DNA of 64,000 bases from assembly GCA_017654735.1 (NCBI GenBank), contig JADPYG010000088.1, positions 2,418,001 through 2,482,000 on the forward strand, read 5' to 3'. The notes under the pieces were generated by a model. That model was not told the DNA's origin. It did not search any database and was given only the letters and a program-made list of their open reading frames with translations. This stretch comes from Vishniacozyma victoriae. Lineage: Eukaryota; Basidiomycota; Tremellomycetes; Tremellales; Bulleribasidiaceae. Both the position numbers and the translations under genes were made by a program. The first letter of the stretch is position 1. Each line of letters opens with the position of its first letter. Shown here piece after piece: positions 1-12,650 of this stretch.

Positions 1-240
1 AGCAGCGTTAGGTCTAGGTCTGAACATTATGTTATGATGTATGCTCTACGAGTGGTGATGCAGAATCGATTTCCATAATTTCAGTTGATCATCATCATTT
101 CCTGTTCCGTCGGAATCTGATTGAAATGAAATGGGATACATGCATCAAAACCGTATATCGTGAAAGAAATCAATACACTACTACTCCTACTGCTACCGGG
201 ACTATCTAAAAGGAGAACAACACCCAGACTCGACTTGACT

Positions 241-1745
241 CTACATGATAATGCAATTATCACCTTTCCCATCTTTTAAAGCACTCGAATTCTCCTTCAT
301 GGCTTCCATTTCTACTCTCCGATCCAATGCTTTTGAACCTCTTGAGTTGGATGCTAAACGCTTTGTGGCTCTATTATCACCTCCCTCGGCGGCTTGTTTG
401 TACCATTTAATAGCTTCTTGGGCATTTGCTTCGATTCCTACTCCAGTCTATATGTCAGTATGGCCAGAAATATAGTGAGATGGGACGTACCTCTGTGAAG
501 TATCCCACGGCGTATTGTGCTTTTGCTAAACCCATTTCTGCAGCCTTCTTTGCCCAAAGGTATGCCTCTACGTCGGATTGTGGTAATACACCCTCGACAC
601 CGACCATGTAGTATGCCGTCAATGCAAAACAGGCATCACGATGTCCAGCCTGAGCAGCGATGTTCTGCCATCAGCCCTGACCCATACTTTTCCGAATGGA
701 GGTCTCACGTAGAAATGAATCGACAAAGCTTGATCCTGAGGACAACCTAATCTTCCATACTCATAAATCTCTCCCAGCTTGAACGCACTAGGCGCATATC
801 CCAACTCGGCCGCCGAAGCTAATAATTCAACCGTATATTCGTAATCGACAAAAACGATATTTTCAATTCCCTCTTCATGGATCCGTGCGAGTTCGTGGAA
901 TGCATGTGGAAATTCTTCTGTTGCGTGCTCGACTGATCGTTTCAACCATTTGACACCTTCTCTTGGCCGACGGGATAGACCGAGATGACCATTTAATTCA
1001 GCTGTTCCGAGTCTGTACATTGCCCCTGGGTGTAGTGCTACTGCTGCTTTCCTTCTCATCAGCACGTGACATCCAGACAGATGGACGATAGGCTGACCTG
1101 TAATACTGGACAGCTTTCGCACTTTCCCTCCTACATCCCCACCCATGCTCACAGCACGTTCCCGCACGATAACAAGCATCCGGATGACCATGTTTAGCAG
1201 CCAACACAAACAATGGGAAAGCCCTATCGAAATCTTGCCTACCCCTCACTGTCCCAATTCCATTCGCATAACAATCAGCCAAGAAGTACTGTGCGTCTGG
1301 GAAACTCCGGTCGGCCAATTTCTTGAGTAACGAAATGGCTTCTTTAGTGACTTCCTCTTTCTTCTCGGCAGTGACTTTATGCTGGAGAGGTTGACCTGGG
1401 ATTGTGGGTGTCGCGGTACCGTCGTCTACGACCATATCTTTTGCGGCATCGATTAGGAATACGGCGAATTCGTATATTAATTCGGGGTCATTGGTCTTTT
1501 TGGCGTTTTCACGGTAGAGTTCGAGTGTACGGTCATGAGATAAGAGGGCAGCTTGGTTTCCAGGGCGAAGGTGGGCTGAAATTAGCTCAAAATCGTGACA
1601 TGCTATACAGCTACTTACATTGGTCAAGCAGCGCAGCTGGCTGTGACACGACTCTACTCTGCCTCGGATCATTCTGATATCCCGAAGGATCGAGTTCCTC
1701 GATGTACATAGAAGCACTCCTACTTGGTGGGAATTGCATCGACAT
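241..1745 (-). CDS. CHS4: Chs4/Skt5-like chitin synthase activator with Sel1 repeats and CaaX box
   Basis: The protein is a string of Sel1-like (TPR-like) repeats with signatures such as DAQYFLADCYANGIGT, HPDACYRAGTCCEHGWGC, HPGAMYRLGTAELNG and YAPSAFKLGEIYEYGR. These match the conserved core of fungal Chs4/Skt5 proteins, which bind and activate class IV chitin synthase (Chs3) at the plasma membrane. I place the start at ATG 1745 (MSMQFPPSRSASMYIEEL); a GTAAGT intron follows after about 40 codons. At least three further introns are spliced out, the last near 438-483. The final exon ends DNCIIM-stop, a CaaX box (Cys-Ile-Ile-Met). S. cerevisiae Chs4 also carries a farnesylated CaaX box, so membrane anchoring by prenylation is likely. 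The gene is divergent from uL3m across about 360 bp. Tremellomycetes have several Csr paralogues, and I cannot say which this is. Confidence 0.88.
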
Positions 1746-2108
1746 TGTAAGTCAGGTAAGGTAGAGGTAGCTCGGGCTTGGGTGTGCGGTTCTTTTTCGA
1801 GCTGTGTACTTTTGGTCGAAAGGACGTTAATGTGCCGGTGATTCGGCTTTGTTGGTCGTGACTGTTTATTGAATGATTGTACAATATGCTCTGCTCGTAC
1901 AGGGGTCGTTGCTATGGTCGTGGGTGGGGGTATATATGCAGTGTTTGTACTGTATATATGGGTTTGTTAATTACTCTAACATCTCAGCATCTACTACGGG
2001 ATTCAGGGTCACTGAATATCAATCTCATTATTTGATTCCGTCAAAATTAGAGATGCTCGATGTAAGTATCCATATAGACAGAGATATTTGTACTATATAC
2101 CATATACA
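1746..2108. promoter_or_regulatory. Divergent promoter region between CHS4 and the uL3m gene
   Basis: This is a 363-bp gap between two divergent start codons. It holds two TATATA-like stretches (around 1930 and 1952) and a pyrimidine-rich part. I see no open frame worth calling and no RNA gene. Confidence 0.5.
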
Positions 2109-3216
2109 ATGAGCTCGATACTACGTACATTAGCAAAAGCAAAAACACCAAGAAGAGGTCTAGCAACAGCCGTCGAGGATGCTTTTGTAGTAGCCGAAAG
2201 TTCAACCTCTGGATCAGCTTCGACATCAGCTGCTGCAGCTTCTGTTGGACGATGGACACCTTATACCCAACGTGTCGGGTTGATTGCCAAAAAGAGGGGA
2301 ATGACGGGATTGTGGGATCAAGATGGACGTAGATGGCCTGTTACTGTTCTTCAGGTACATCTCATCCATTGCATCTCATGGTCGTGCACTAACGACTAGC
2401 TCGATTCATGTCAAGTAATTCGACATTCCGAACCAACGCCTACAAATCCATTACACGCCCTACAAATTGGTTCTTCCGATAAACCAGAACGAACAACTAC
2501 AGCACAACTACTTGGTCATTTCCGTAAAGCTGGGACGAATCCGAAATACAAGACGCAAGAGTACAGTGTTACGCCTGATGCTGTTTTGAATGTCGGAACG
2601 GAATTGAATGCTGGGCATTTCGTCCCAGGGCAGTATGTTGATGTTACCGCTACTTCGTACGTCACCAAATCTCACCGAGTGATCATCATGGAGGGCTTGG
2701 GCTGATTTGCAGCATCGGAAAAGGATTCGCGGGTGTAATGAAGCGTCACGGATTCAAGGGTTTAAAAGCAACACATGGTGTTTCCTTGACACATCGAAGT
2801 GGTGGTTCCACAGGTCAACATCAGGTCAGCATACCACCTTGCTGTATCGTACCCCGCTGATTGCCCAGGACCCAGGACGAGTACTTCCCGGTAAAAAGAT
2901 GGCAGGTCATATGGGAGTAGTCAAACGAACAACCCAAAACCTCCTAGTTCACCGAGTCGATACAGCACTAAACGCCATCTTTGTCAGAGGAGCAGTCCCA
3001 GGAGTAGACGACGCATTCGTATCAATCCGTGATTCAAAGAAGAAGGTATCTTATAAAGCCCAGACGGGGTTGATGAAGGGTAAGAATGAAGATGAATGGC
3101 TTGGAGGTGGGGTCAAGACTTTACCTACTCCTGCTGGAACAAGGGAGAGGGTTGAGAGTGAAGGATGGCCACAGGTTATCGAGTGGGCTGGGAAAGGTGA
3201 GAAGGAGAGGCCTTAA
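2109..3216 (+). CDS. MRPL9: Mitochondrial 54S ribosomal protein uL3m
   Basis: This is the uL3 family core protein of the mitochondrial large ribosomal subunit, which lines the peptidyl-transferase region. Four exons (2109-2354, 2400-2656, 2713-2824, 2869-3216) join in frame to 963 nt, giving 320 residues. Diagnostic uL3 blocks are [19 protein letters not shown] near residue 55, [15 protein letters not shown], and [12 protein letters not shown] joined to [16 protein letters not shown]. The first 25 residues ([20 protein letters not shown]) are basic and hydroxylated with no acidic residue, as expected for a mitochondrial presequence. This separates it from the cytosolic uL3. The symbol follows S. 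cerevisiae MRPL9; the human orthologue is MRPL3. Confidence 0.93.
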
Positions 3217-3417
3217 GCTGCATTGATGCAATACTACTATTATACGAGAATATGATCAGCCTCATTTCGACGCGTCAAAGCGAGGCGAGTTTAGTTGACT
3301 TTCCATACATTACACCTTTCTTGATATCTACCACCCTACACCTACAGTCAAGCATATACATAGCCCAAATCACTAGTAAGCGTAGACCGCATACCTGGCA
3401 GCTAGACCGACTCCACC

Positions 3418-4511
3418 ATGGGTCAAGGCTCATCATCCCTCCCAAATTCTTTACCGCAATACGCCCTCCACTGTCTCCGCGTTGCACCCTCCTCTCCAGC
3501 CGCAGGTCACCTGGAACCATTCTTCGATTACCTAGTAGGCGTTGATACCGGTTCAGAAGCGGATGCGCAACTAGAAGAGGGATTGAGTCCTGTTGATTTA
3601 GGCAGAGTGTTGGAGAGTAACGAGGGGAAACAAATTGGTTTAAGGGTTTATAATGCTAAATCACAACGTATAAGAGGTGAGCCATCTAATCAGTGTGATC
3701 GATAGATCACACGTCGGGGAGATGGTCAGGAGCTGACGATAGATGTCGTAGTAACACCTAGTAGAACATGGGTAGAAGAAGCAATGAGAGCCAATGGAGA
3801 AGACCCAACAGAAGGAGAAGGGGAGGAGGAGAAGAAACCCTCTCTCCTGGGGCTATCACTACGGGTCTGTAATCCAGCAAGAGCTTTGGAGAGTGTATAT
3901 CACGTCCTAGACGTTTTAGAGGGTTCGCCAGCGGAGGTACGTTCTTCTACCCCTGTAGAGAATGAGCTGACGATATAGATGGCAGGTATGTTCTTCCTCA
4001 CTGAGCGGAAGGAGGAGTTGGCTGATGAGTAGGACTTGTCCCTTATGGTGATTTTGTGATAGCCTGGTCTGGAGGTCCATTACACTCCGAAAATGATTTC
4101 TACAGTCTTATTGAGAATCACGTAGATAAAGCTCTGAGGTTGTTTGTCTACAATTCCGACCTAGAGTAGGTTTTTCCCTCCACCTCTTGTGTTTCTGTGC
4201 TATTTTCAGCATATCAGAGGAGAAGGAGGAGCTGATATATAGTAATCTGAGAGAAGTAGTCCTATACCCAACGAGACAATGGGGTGGTGAAGGTTTAGTA
4301 GGATGTGGAATTGGGTATGTCCCCCTTTCTCCCTTAAGGAGATGCTAATGTCAGATACGGTCTTCTACATCGTATACCCCGCCCAGCGACTCCACCAGCA
4401 CCAGCTACAGTTTTCAGTGCAGAAGATTATTTCTCACCTGATTCGAATACTGTCTCTGGAAGGCCATCGAGTGATACATCCAAAACGAATGGGGAGGCAG
4501 CACAAGCTTAA
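3418..4511 (+). CDS. GRH1: GRASP55/65-family Golgi stacking protein (Grh1-like)
   Basis: The protein opens MGQGSSSLP, where Gly2 with Ser at position 6 fits an N-myristoylation signal. Two PDZ-like GRASP subdomains follow: AGHLEPFFDYLVGVDTGSE and IGLRVYNAKSQRIR, then GLSLRVCNPARALESVYHVL, EGSPAEMAGLVPYGD and YSLIENHVDKALRLFVYN. The last GRASP block (GCGIGYGLLHRIP) is rebuilt by removing the intron that starts at 4315. The C-terminus is a short Pro/Ser/Thr-rich tail that stops at 4511. GRASP proteins tether cis-Golgi membranes and COPII vesicles and support unconventional secretion. Several short introns interrupt the gene. A CGCGTCAA element lies about 140 bp upstream of the ATG. It converges on MDM34 with a 122-bp gap. 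Confidence 0.92.
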
Positions 4512-4633
4512 TTTTGGATGTCCATTCATATCATGTCATGTCATTATATGTTTATGTATATGTATAGCACTAGTACCGAGATCCTCTAAAGTAACAGAAC
4601 TCTGTCAAATACAACAAGTCTACACCTAATAGG

Positions 4634-7025
4634 CTAAGTGTCAGGGAATCCATAAGATGTCCTCGAAGCTGGCGATCTGGCCATATTTGGCCTCATCACC
4701 CGCTGTGCTATTCCCGTTAATGATCCCTGTTCCCTCTGCCCCATCCCATGCCCATGCCCATGCCCATAGGTATTTGGATGAAAAGACATTCTCCCAAATT
4801 GATCTTCTGCCTCATGAACATCATCCGAAGGAGGTGTATCATCCAAATCAGGCGACAAGACTTCTTTTTCCTCTTCCTTTTTCGTATTTAATCGATACAT
4901 CCTCTTTCTCTTTGCTTTGACATTACCCCTCTGCGCACCCCCTTCTGCTGACGACGCCCTCGATTGACCTCCTAATGAAGGTGTTTTACCAAGATGGGGG
5001 AATGAGCGGACGGCGATATGTTCGTGTCCCCTCGCGTAGGGTGATAAAGTATGATTCGAATGAGATAATGTGGCGAGTTGTGATACAGAATTGTTTAAAG
5101 GTAATGTGATCCCACTAAATCCAGGGTTACGAGGTGGAAATGATTTTCCAGGAGATGTACCCATTCCAGTCCCTATTGACATACTCCTACCATGGGTCTT
5201 CGGAGGTGGAATAGACATTGAACCTGATTTAGATGATGGAAGTTGAGATGAGGGGTTGGTAGAGAGTGTATTTGTTCGAGAAGGATGATCTGTACTCCAT
5301 GATCCACCGGAATTTGGTCGTTGATTAGGAGTTTGAGGTTGAGAGAGGTGACGATAGGATTGTGATTTCGACATTGGCGGTGGGATCTCGGAGCGTGTAG
5401 CACGATGTTGAGTTTGAGGAGTGAAAATGTCTGAGCGAGTGGTTGCGATTCTACGTAATGACGAAGGGCCAGGGCCAGCTTGAGCATGGTACGGAGTTGT
5501 AGGTTGATGAGGGAATTTTCGTAGGCTCTGGATTGATCAGCTATAATCTTGTATGAATTACGTGGAGACTCACTCCGATAGTAGAAGATGCACCAATGGA
5601 ACTTGCTCGAGCGGTGATACTACCCGTCCCGCCCGGACTGGGCATTGCACCACTCTCAGATGGCGCCCTGATCTTGGACTGGGAATGATATACCCTAGGC
5701 CTCGAAACCACACCACCTCCAACAGCGGGGAATGTCTCCCACTCCACTGCATCCTCCATCCTCGGACTCGTAGCCTGAAGTGGACTGAGTGTATCATGAT
5801 CCACTTCTAGATCGATATCCAAATCGTCATTATCGAAATCATCATCGCTCACATCCCCTGTCCTCTCCTCTTCCACACGGGATTGCATCAACGATCCAAA
5901 TCCCCTTCCTTCCCCTTGCCTTGCTTTTTCCCATAATCTCCCAAATGCTTCGTATCCACTATGAGTAGGAACTCCTTCAGGACGTAAGCCGTAGGTTGGA
6001 TCGTAATCTTCAATATCGGGGAAAACGGTATATGAAGTCGGTGGTTCGGAAACAGCAGACGATAAACGCCGTGTCCGAGCAGCTTTAGCTTGTTGTATAG
6101 CCCTTCGTTGGGGTGTATTTACTGGAGAAGCGTTTAATGATGGATGAGGTGGGAAAATCTCTTTTTCGGCATATGGGTCATTTGGATCCAATTCATCTTC
6201 TTCCTCAACCCCTCCTAATCCTTGACCAGGTGTTCCTAGACCGGCAGAAGGTGATGTGGCGGATCCATCCAGATTATCTTTATATGGCATTTCAACTTTC
6301 CCACCCCCACCCCTTCCTAGCCAGGATTGAGACATTCGATGGATGATACCCGGTAAATCCTCTCTAAACATTTCCCTCAATTGCCCTTCGATCTCTTGTT
6401 GAAGATACCCCCTGATGACTTCTACTGAATCAAAAGTACTCGATACTTCCACATTTTGAAGTGGATCATTCTTGAATACTAATGTTATCCCTTTAGATGC
6501 CGAGACGACCAGGATCAAGATAGCTCGAAGGTTGAGGCGAGATAGGCGGATCGTCATGGGTACCAATAATGGTTGAGAGGCTAGGAGTGGTGTGGATAAG
6601 GGGAGTATTGATGAAGAGGCGAGGTTGGGATTATGGGATAAAGGATTCGCTTGGACTCGACATCGGACTTCAAGCCAGGCATCTCCTTGATATCCGAGCC
6701 GCAAGATTCCTCGGAATCGGTCCAGGGATAGGTCTCCAATTTCAAGTAAAGTGAGAGTGGGCGGCTACTATCAGCACAGCCTCCCAGTGTATGGTCTGAA
6801 CATAATGAGATAGATAGACGTACCTGCTTGCCCATACTCAATTCAACAACCTCGATCCGTCCTTGAATAACAGGTGGTTTATTCCCCTACACATCAGTCT
6901 CATATCACCTTTATACCAACAGAGCAATGACATACCTTGTTCAAAGCACCCTCGAGCATCTTCTTGGCATCTTCATGGAACGATGGTGAGAATGCCGTTT
7001 CCCACGATGGGAATACGAATGACAT
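4634..7025 (-). CDS. MDM34: Mdm34 (Mmm2), outer-membrane subunit of the ERMES ER-mitochondria tether
   Basis: The start at 7025 gives MSFVFPSWETAFSPSF, then an EDAKKMLEGALNKGNKPPVIQG block. After removal of two introns this continues TLLEIGDLSLDRFRGILRLGYQGDAWLE and the ANPL motif. This is the N-terminal SMP lipid-binding domain of Mdm34, which with Mmm1, Mdm10 and Mdm12 bridges ER and mitochondria and transfers phospholipids. The SMP domain ends near IIHRMSQSWLGRG. Downstream come long acidic and Ser/Pro-rich low-complexity parts, a basic KAKRKRMYRL patch typical of Mdm34 C-termini, and a His/Gly stretch (GHGHGHGMG). An intron near 5528-5575 joins the two large coding blocks. The gene lies head-to-tail with the kinase gene upstream. 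Confidence 0.9.
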
Positions 7026-7316
7026 CTTTGTCTATATCTCTTTTCGATACGCGAAGTTTGTTCTAGCTATTGGGGTGAAAGGATGATCCGGTCTATAATT
7101 TTGTTGTCGACATAATTCTGTGGTCGTGTCGCGTCTCACGCCTCTGTTCTTGATACTATGATACAATGATGATGGTAGGTAGATGACGGAGAATGATGTT
7201 TTCTATACGGCAAATACAAAGTTTGTACCGTGCCTGAGAGATCAATGTTAGGTGTAAAGGAGCAGTCACCATACATCACCCAGCTACTGTACATATGTAT
7301 GCATACAGAGACAATA

Positions 7317-8851
7317 CTACAACTTTGACCCCCTCTCACCATCTGCATCACGCTTAGCATCCCATGCCATCCTTCCGAAGAAATTAAACACCCGATTATC
7401 GGCTTTAGCATCTGCACTACTTGCTTGACCTAATGCCGCCCTCGCAGAGATTCCTTGAGCGATGATTGCTAATCTGAATAATATCCAGGATCTGACCCAT
7501 CTATTCATCAGCTTTAGATTCATATTTTGGCTTGATGGGAGAGCGACATACCCCATTCCTTGTATTGGCCATTTCCAAACTCCCTCCCTACCGTGATATA
7601 CAGCTGAATCATTCATTCCTCCAACCCACCATTTTTCAATCTCGTTCATCTCTGGTAAACCCGTTTCATGACTACTCATCCCTTTCAAGCCTACCATCAA
7701 ACTACTAGCCCCTCCTCCACCTTTATCACTCGGATCAGATAACGCTTGTCTATCTTTCTGAGAGATAGGGACAAAAGAGAAGGGAAGTAGGAGGTTTCCG
7801 AGGTCTGCAAGTGGTGATCCTAGAGTACAGAGCTCCCAATCTAATATCCCAATAACCCTAGGTTCAGTCGGGTGGAAGATCTACAATCAGCTCTTCCTTT
7901 CAATCCTTGTGGTGAGACGCACGAGGTTATCCATCTTGAAATCCCCATGTACAACCCCACCAACCCCCCTCTTTCCCTCATCTACCGCAATCTCCCTCGC
8001 ACCCTCTGTGAAATATGGTCGGAGCTCTTTAGTACCCCAGATCTCACCCGTCTCTACTCCTTCCTTAGTTTTCGCTTTCGATTGTGCCAATGAAACTTTC
8101 AAGAGGGAATTCACTTGTCTTGGGAAATAAGGTTTATCACCTCCTGGTGGTGGGGCGAATGAAGATGGGAGGTGGAGGAGGGAAAGTGGGATTGAAGATA
8201 AGTTCGTTAAGGTTTTAATTGCTGATTTCCAACTATCGATCAGTCCTCTGTCCACCCTGTACACGATACTATCCGTTTTGAACAACGACGATAAATGAAG
8301 TGAAGAAGAAAAGGAAGAAGAGCAAGAGGAAGAAGAGGGACAACGCACCAAGCCCGCCTATCCTCATCATTAACCTCCTTCATGAATATATTCTGAAACA
8401 CCCTCCCCTCCAAAAACTCCATCACATAGAATCCAGCTCCAACAACTTCTTTATCCATACATAAAGCATATACCTCCGGTACAGGAACACTCCGTTCCCC
8501 TCGATCACCTTGGGAGAGAGAAGTATTGTATTTGTTTATAGCTTCCAGGATTAGGTATTCGCGATCGATCCTATGTGCAGTAGGGGAGAGGAGTGGACCG
8601 GAAGGTGCTCGACGGAGGACGTAGGATTTTGAAGGTGTTTTCAGAAGGTATGTTGGGTTTGACTGTTATCAGTTATCATCCATCACACATGGATATATCG
8701 GGAAAGGGCTTACTTGACCGAATTTGAATTGCTGGACTTCTAGTGGTCCTTGATACCCTTCTACATTCTTTTCGAGGAACGGTTCCAATTTCTCAAGAGG
8801 AAGACTAGACCGTATAGCTCCAAATTCCTGGCCTACTTTGTTCCCTGGCAT
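7317..8851 (-). CDS. ACAD10/11-type aminoglycoside-phosphotransferase-fold kinase with PTS1 (SKL)
   Basis: The protein has an APH/choline-kinase fold. Seen in order are QQFKFGQ-SNPTYLL (nucleotide-binding strand), YVLRRAPSGPLLSPTAHRIDREY, FYVMEFLEGRV (hinge), VVHGDFKMDNL (catalytic loop with Asp and Asn) and VIGILDWELCTLGSPLADL (metal-binding Asp). This arrangement is closest to the kinase half of vertebrate ACAD10/ACAD11, where it is fused to an acyl-CoA dehydrogenase and is reported to phosphorylate 4-hydroxyacyl-CoAs. Here the kinase stands alone. The last three residues are Ser-Lys-Leu, a canonical peroxisomal targeting signal, so the protein probably acts in the peroxisome matrix beside beta-oxidation. 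I use ATG 8851 (MPGNKVGQEF); upstream in-frame codons look non-coding. A partner dehydrogenase is not in the window. Confidence 0.85.
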
Positions 8852-9084
8852 GCTTTCAGTTCTGTTCAAGTCAGATGTATAAAGAGTAAGGAATGGCCTC
8901 AAAACAGTCTTAAATAAAGTGAAGTGGTCGGTTACCGGGTTAACCGAAATGCCCCACTTTACTCTCCTTTTCTGCGCAAGCACTTGCACTATCAGTATAG
9001 ATATAGTCGAAACCTCTTGAGGTATGCATCACATGAATTCGTTACAAAGATCCTACTCATCCCACGTCCATATCTAATCTACTA

Positions 9085-12000
9085 CTACTTCAAGTTCTTT
9101 TGACTCAAAGTGACTTTATCTCCTAAACTCAATGCCTACCCGTCAGCTCCTCTTCTCGTCACCAGTAGATTACAGGTGAGAAAGACTTACAATACCCTGA
9201 GTCTTTGATCTGATCCTAATATGTCCCGTAATAGTTCCATCATCCGTCAATTCAATCGAACAGTTGGCTAATGCCATCTCCCCGAATGAGGAAATAGCAG
9301 ACAGATTGGCTGATAGGTATGAACAATCCCCTGATAAAGCGTTTTCGGGAGTGAGGATCTCCATATGTGTTGAATCTTTCAAGTGGTCGAGGTATCCTCT
9401 TAAGTCGGATGATTGAGCCGATACAGCCACCTTGTTCTCCCATTCGAATTCAGTCCACATACTCCTGAATTGAGCTTCGTTGACTCGGTGAGGCTTGATC
9501 CAGTCTAGTACGTCGATACTGAATGTCAGCTATCGCTCTTCATAGGTTTAGGGGGACATACTGGATATCACTAAGGACAATATTGACACTAGCGTCCGAA
9601 GCTCCCTCCTTGTCGAAAGTGGCATTACCAAAGATAACACCAGTCTCGGTAGAGCTGACTTTGATGGTAGCAGTGATATGATGGAAGCCGTGTGGGCCAA
9701 TAGTATGTGGTGCAGGTCGCTCGACAAGCTTCAAATCTCCAAGGGTAGCGAAATCGATCGTTAGGTTCTGGTGTGTCGTAGTAGTTTGGTTGACAATAAG
9801 GACTTCAAGGACCACATCGAATTGTTGGATAGTGACCACAGCTTCGGCATAAACAGGGTCAGAGAATCCAGTAAGCTGAACTATTCTCGATAATTTCGAG
9901 ACAAAGTCCTCTTGGACCTCTGCCCCAGTCGCACGGATCAGGTCGGTATCGATCTATACATGAGCTTCCGCACTCGTCATCGCGGAGATGAAACTTACAT
10001 CTTCAAGATCACCACCAGCAGATTTCTTTGATAATTGACGGAACGAGATGAGATCATCCGCCTGGATCCCAGTCCCTCTGGAAGCCTGTTCCTTCTTGGC
10101 CAATGCCTTTTTCTAGACTATCAGCACCGCCCACACCCCAGGAGATAAGACTGACCTCTTCCGTAGCGACCATCCTAGCATACGCAGACTTTGTATCCTT
10201 CAAGAAAACCTCCTTGATAACCTTTGAACCTTGCAACTGAGCCAAAGTCTCGATACAGTTCATGATCCTCTCTTGACTATCTTCATCAATCGGCACAGCC
10301 GAGAATTTAGATTGTCCAACTCGGATCACAGAGGTCATGATCAACAATGCCTCTGCACGGAGTGAATTGACATCCTGGGAGTCGGATTGAGTCTCGGAAT
10401 ACCTCAGAACCAATTTCGTCAAGGTTGAAGCGAGGACGGAACCGGTAAAGAAGTCACCGCCGAGAATGAGGGCTCGTAAAGGTGGTTTGGCAGCTGCACG
10501 GACTTGCTCTAAGCGGGCATTGGCGGCAGTCGAGGAGTAAACAGTCTCCGTGGCGTAGGTACCATCAGCGAGGACTCGTGTTGTCGTGGTCGCTTTTGGC
10601 TGTTCGGTCTTTTCAGGCGAAGTCGACGTCGTCTCATCAGCAGCCTCGGCTTCGTCAAGTAGGCGCTGTACATTAGCCTTGCTCGGCACCGTGCATAGTT
10701 AGCTACTCACCTGCTCAGAAGCAAGAATAGGGATCTCTCCGAGAACTTTACGCATCTCAAACACAGCCTTCTTGATATCTGAAATTCAGCTGCGGCCCTA
10801 CTCGTGAATGAGTGAGCTTACCAGGTCCACCAGTACAGTACTCTCCAACAATCCACATGGCCCCCCTGAACACCTTTCCAGATTTAATCTCGCCAAATGT
10901 CGACACCAACTTCTCTGTAATTGCCGGTCTGAGATCTGGGAACTTCTCAACAACCTCCCTGACGAATGAAATAACATCAACAGCACTGGGGTTGTTGGAA
11001 TCTCCGAGGAAGTCCATGAGGACATAAACGACATTGGCGGCGACTTCGGAGAATTTGATGGCGCAAGAGTGGATACTTTGAATGAGGAGTTGACGGTATT
11101 CGACATTCTGCCAGTCAGCTCAGATCGACCTATTTTGGACGAGCACTGACTTTGTCGTAATCCTGCTCCATTGTGCTTGTGAGCTGCTTCTTCAAGACAA
11201 GCACAACATCCTCTACATTCCGACTCGACACCATCTCGAGGGCGATACCGAGTGCTTTGCGCTTGACCTCCATATCTTGGCTGCCATATAAGCTTGGTTC
11301 CAAGGATCCCGCAGATCGTAGCTCACCTGTTCAAAACCTTGAGAATATCCATGACCATTCCATCTAGTACGTGCTCGTGCTTTGAGCGTAAATTGTCGAA
11401 TCTGTCCAATACGATCAACTTGACATTGTTATCGGCCTCCTTGACGATCAATTCGGCGAATGCGGCGGCAGCAGCTATCCATCAGCTAACTCTAGAAAGA
11501 GATTCGCTCAACTCACCCTTGACAGCGGCGGGGTTTTGCGTGAGAGTAGTCAAGCTTAGAGCAGCTTCATATTTGACAGCGTGCGAAGGAGCGTTCAATA
11601 GCTCAAAGATGACCCGGATCCACCTCGCCTGATTGTCAGCTCTTGTCCAAACGGGGTGCTGAGAGCTTACCCTGTTGCTTCCCTCGGTCTTGGCCTCCTT
11701 CCTCACTAGCTCAATAACGGCCATCTGCATCAACTCGTCCATTCCGCCAATCGCGTCAAAGTTGTTGACTAGATATCGGACGGCGGTAGATTGAGAGATG
11801 TTGCACAAAGTGACGAAAGCATTACGTTTACACGTCGAGTCGGATTCCTGCATTGTCAGCTTCCCAGCAGCAGACAGGCAAAGGTAGCTTACAGCAGCGA
11901 GGAAGGTATCGATCAGTTCGGGAGCATCTGGGATAAGGTGCTCGTGATCCTGGAAGATAGAGTAGACTGCAAAGACAGCGTTCTTCCTAACGTAAGAATG

Positions 12001-12650
12001 TCGATGTTCCTACTCATCAGCTCATACCTCGCGACAACGGGAGCTACTCACCAGACATGACCGGACTGTTGGTACTAGCGGTTCCAGTAGTTCTGACTCG
12101 CGGACTTTCTGTAGGTACCGTAATGTCGCTCCTCGGATATACTCGTTGGGGTGTTGCTAGTCTGTCAGCTGTACCCATCGCTCAGGCTCCTGCAACTTAC
12201 TAGGTCATTACGGATTGCGTTACTACAAATCAGCTAAGCTCACCTAGTGGCCGATGAAAGCTTACCAGACCATAATCATCTCCGGCTTCAATTTCCCAGC
12301 ATCATCCAACTTAGGGCAGATTCTAACGCGTCAGCCAGCACTCGCTATGTGCAGGATAGCTTACTCGAGGTAGAAGTGTAACAGCTTCTTGATCTGCTTG
12401 TTCCTCGAGGGCATAACAAATTGGATAATTGGCATCAACAGATTTGGCTATTCCATCAGCTCATGGCCTCCCTTCGAAGAAGCTAGCTCACATAAGACTG
12501 CCCATTTAATGTGCCCACAATAATCCTCCTCATTGTCTCCAATTTAACCTCATCCGAGCCCTTTTGTAGAGCATTCCTCAGATCCTGTGAATTTGGATTA
12601 TCGAGTAGATCATCATGAATGATTGTATAGCAAGTTGATGAAGCGCTCAT
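9085..12650 (-). CDS. SEC26: Coatomer subunit beta (beta-COP)
   Basis: The gene starts [14 protein letters not shown] and reads through an adaptin-type alpha-solenoid ([79 protein letters not shown]). It continues into the coatomer beta C-terminal and appendage regions ([52 protein letters not shown]). The terminal exon gives [22 protein letters not shown]. Beta-COP is part of the COPI coat for Golgi-to-ER and intra-Golgi transport. The coding sequence is broken by more than a dozen introns, almost all 45-60 nt with CTGAC/CTAAC branch sites, the highest density in this window. It shares a divergent 295-bp promoter with the ATP synthase e gene. Confidence 0.95.

Noticed and set aside
4751..4768. 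CCCATG hexamer repeats and the His/Glu/Asp codon repeats near 34600-34650 as regulatory repeats
   Set aside because: Both lie inside coding sequence (Mdm34 and the bZIP-GATA factor) and simply encode Gly/His and His/Glu/Asp stretches.
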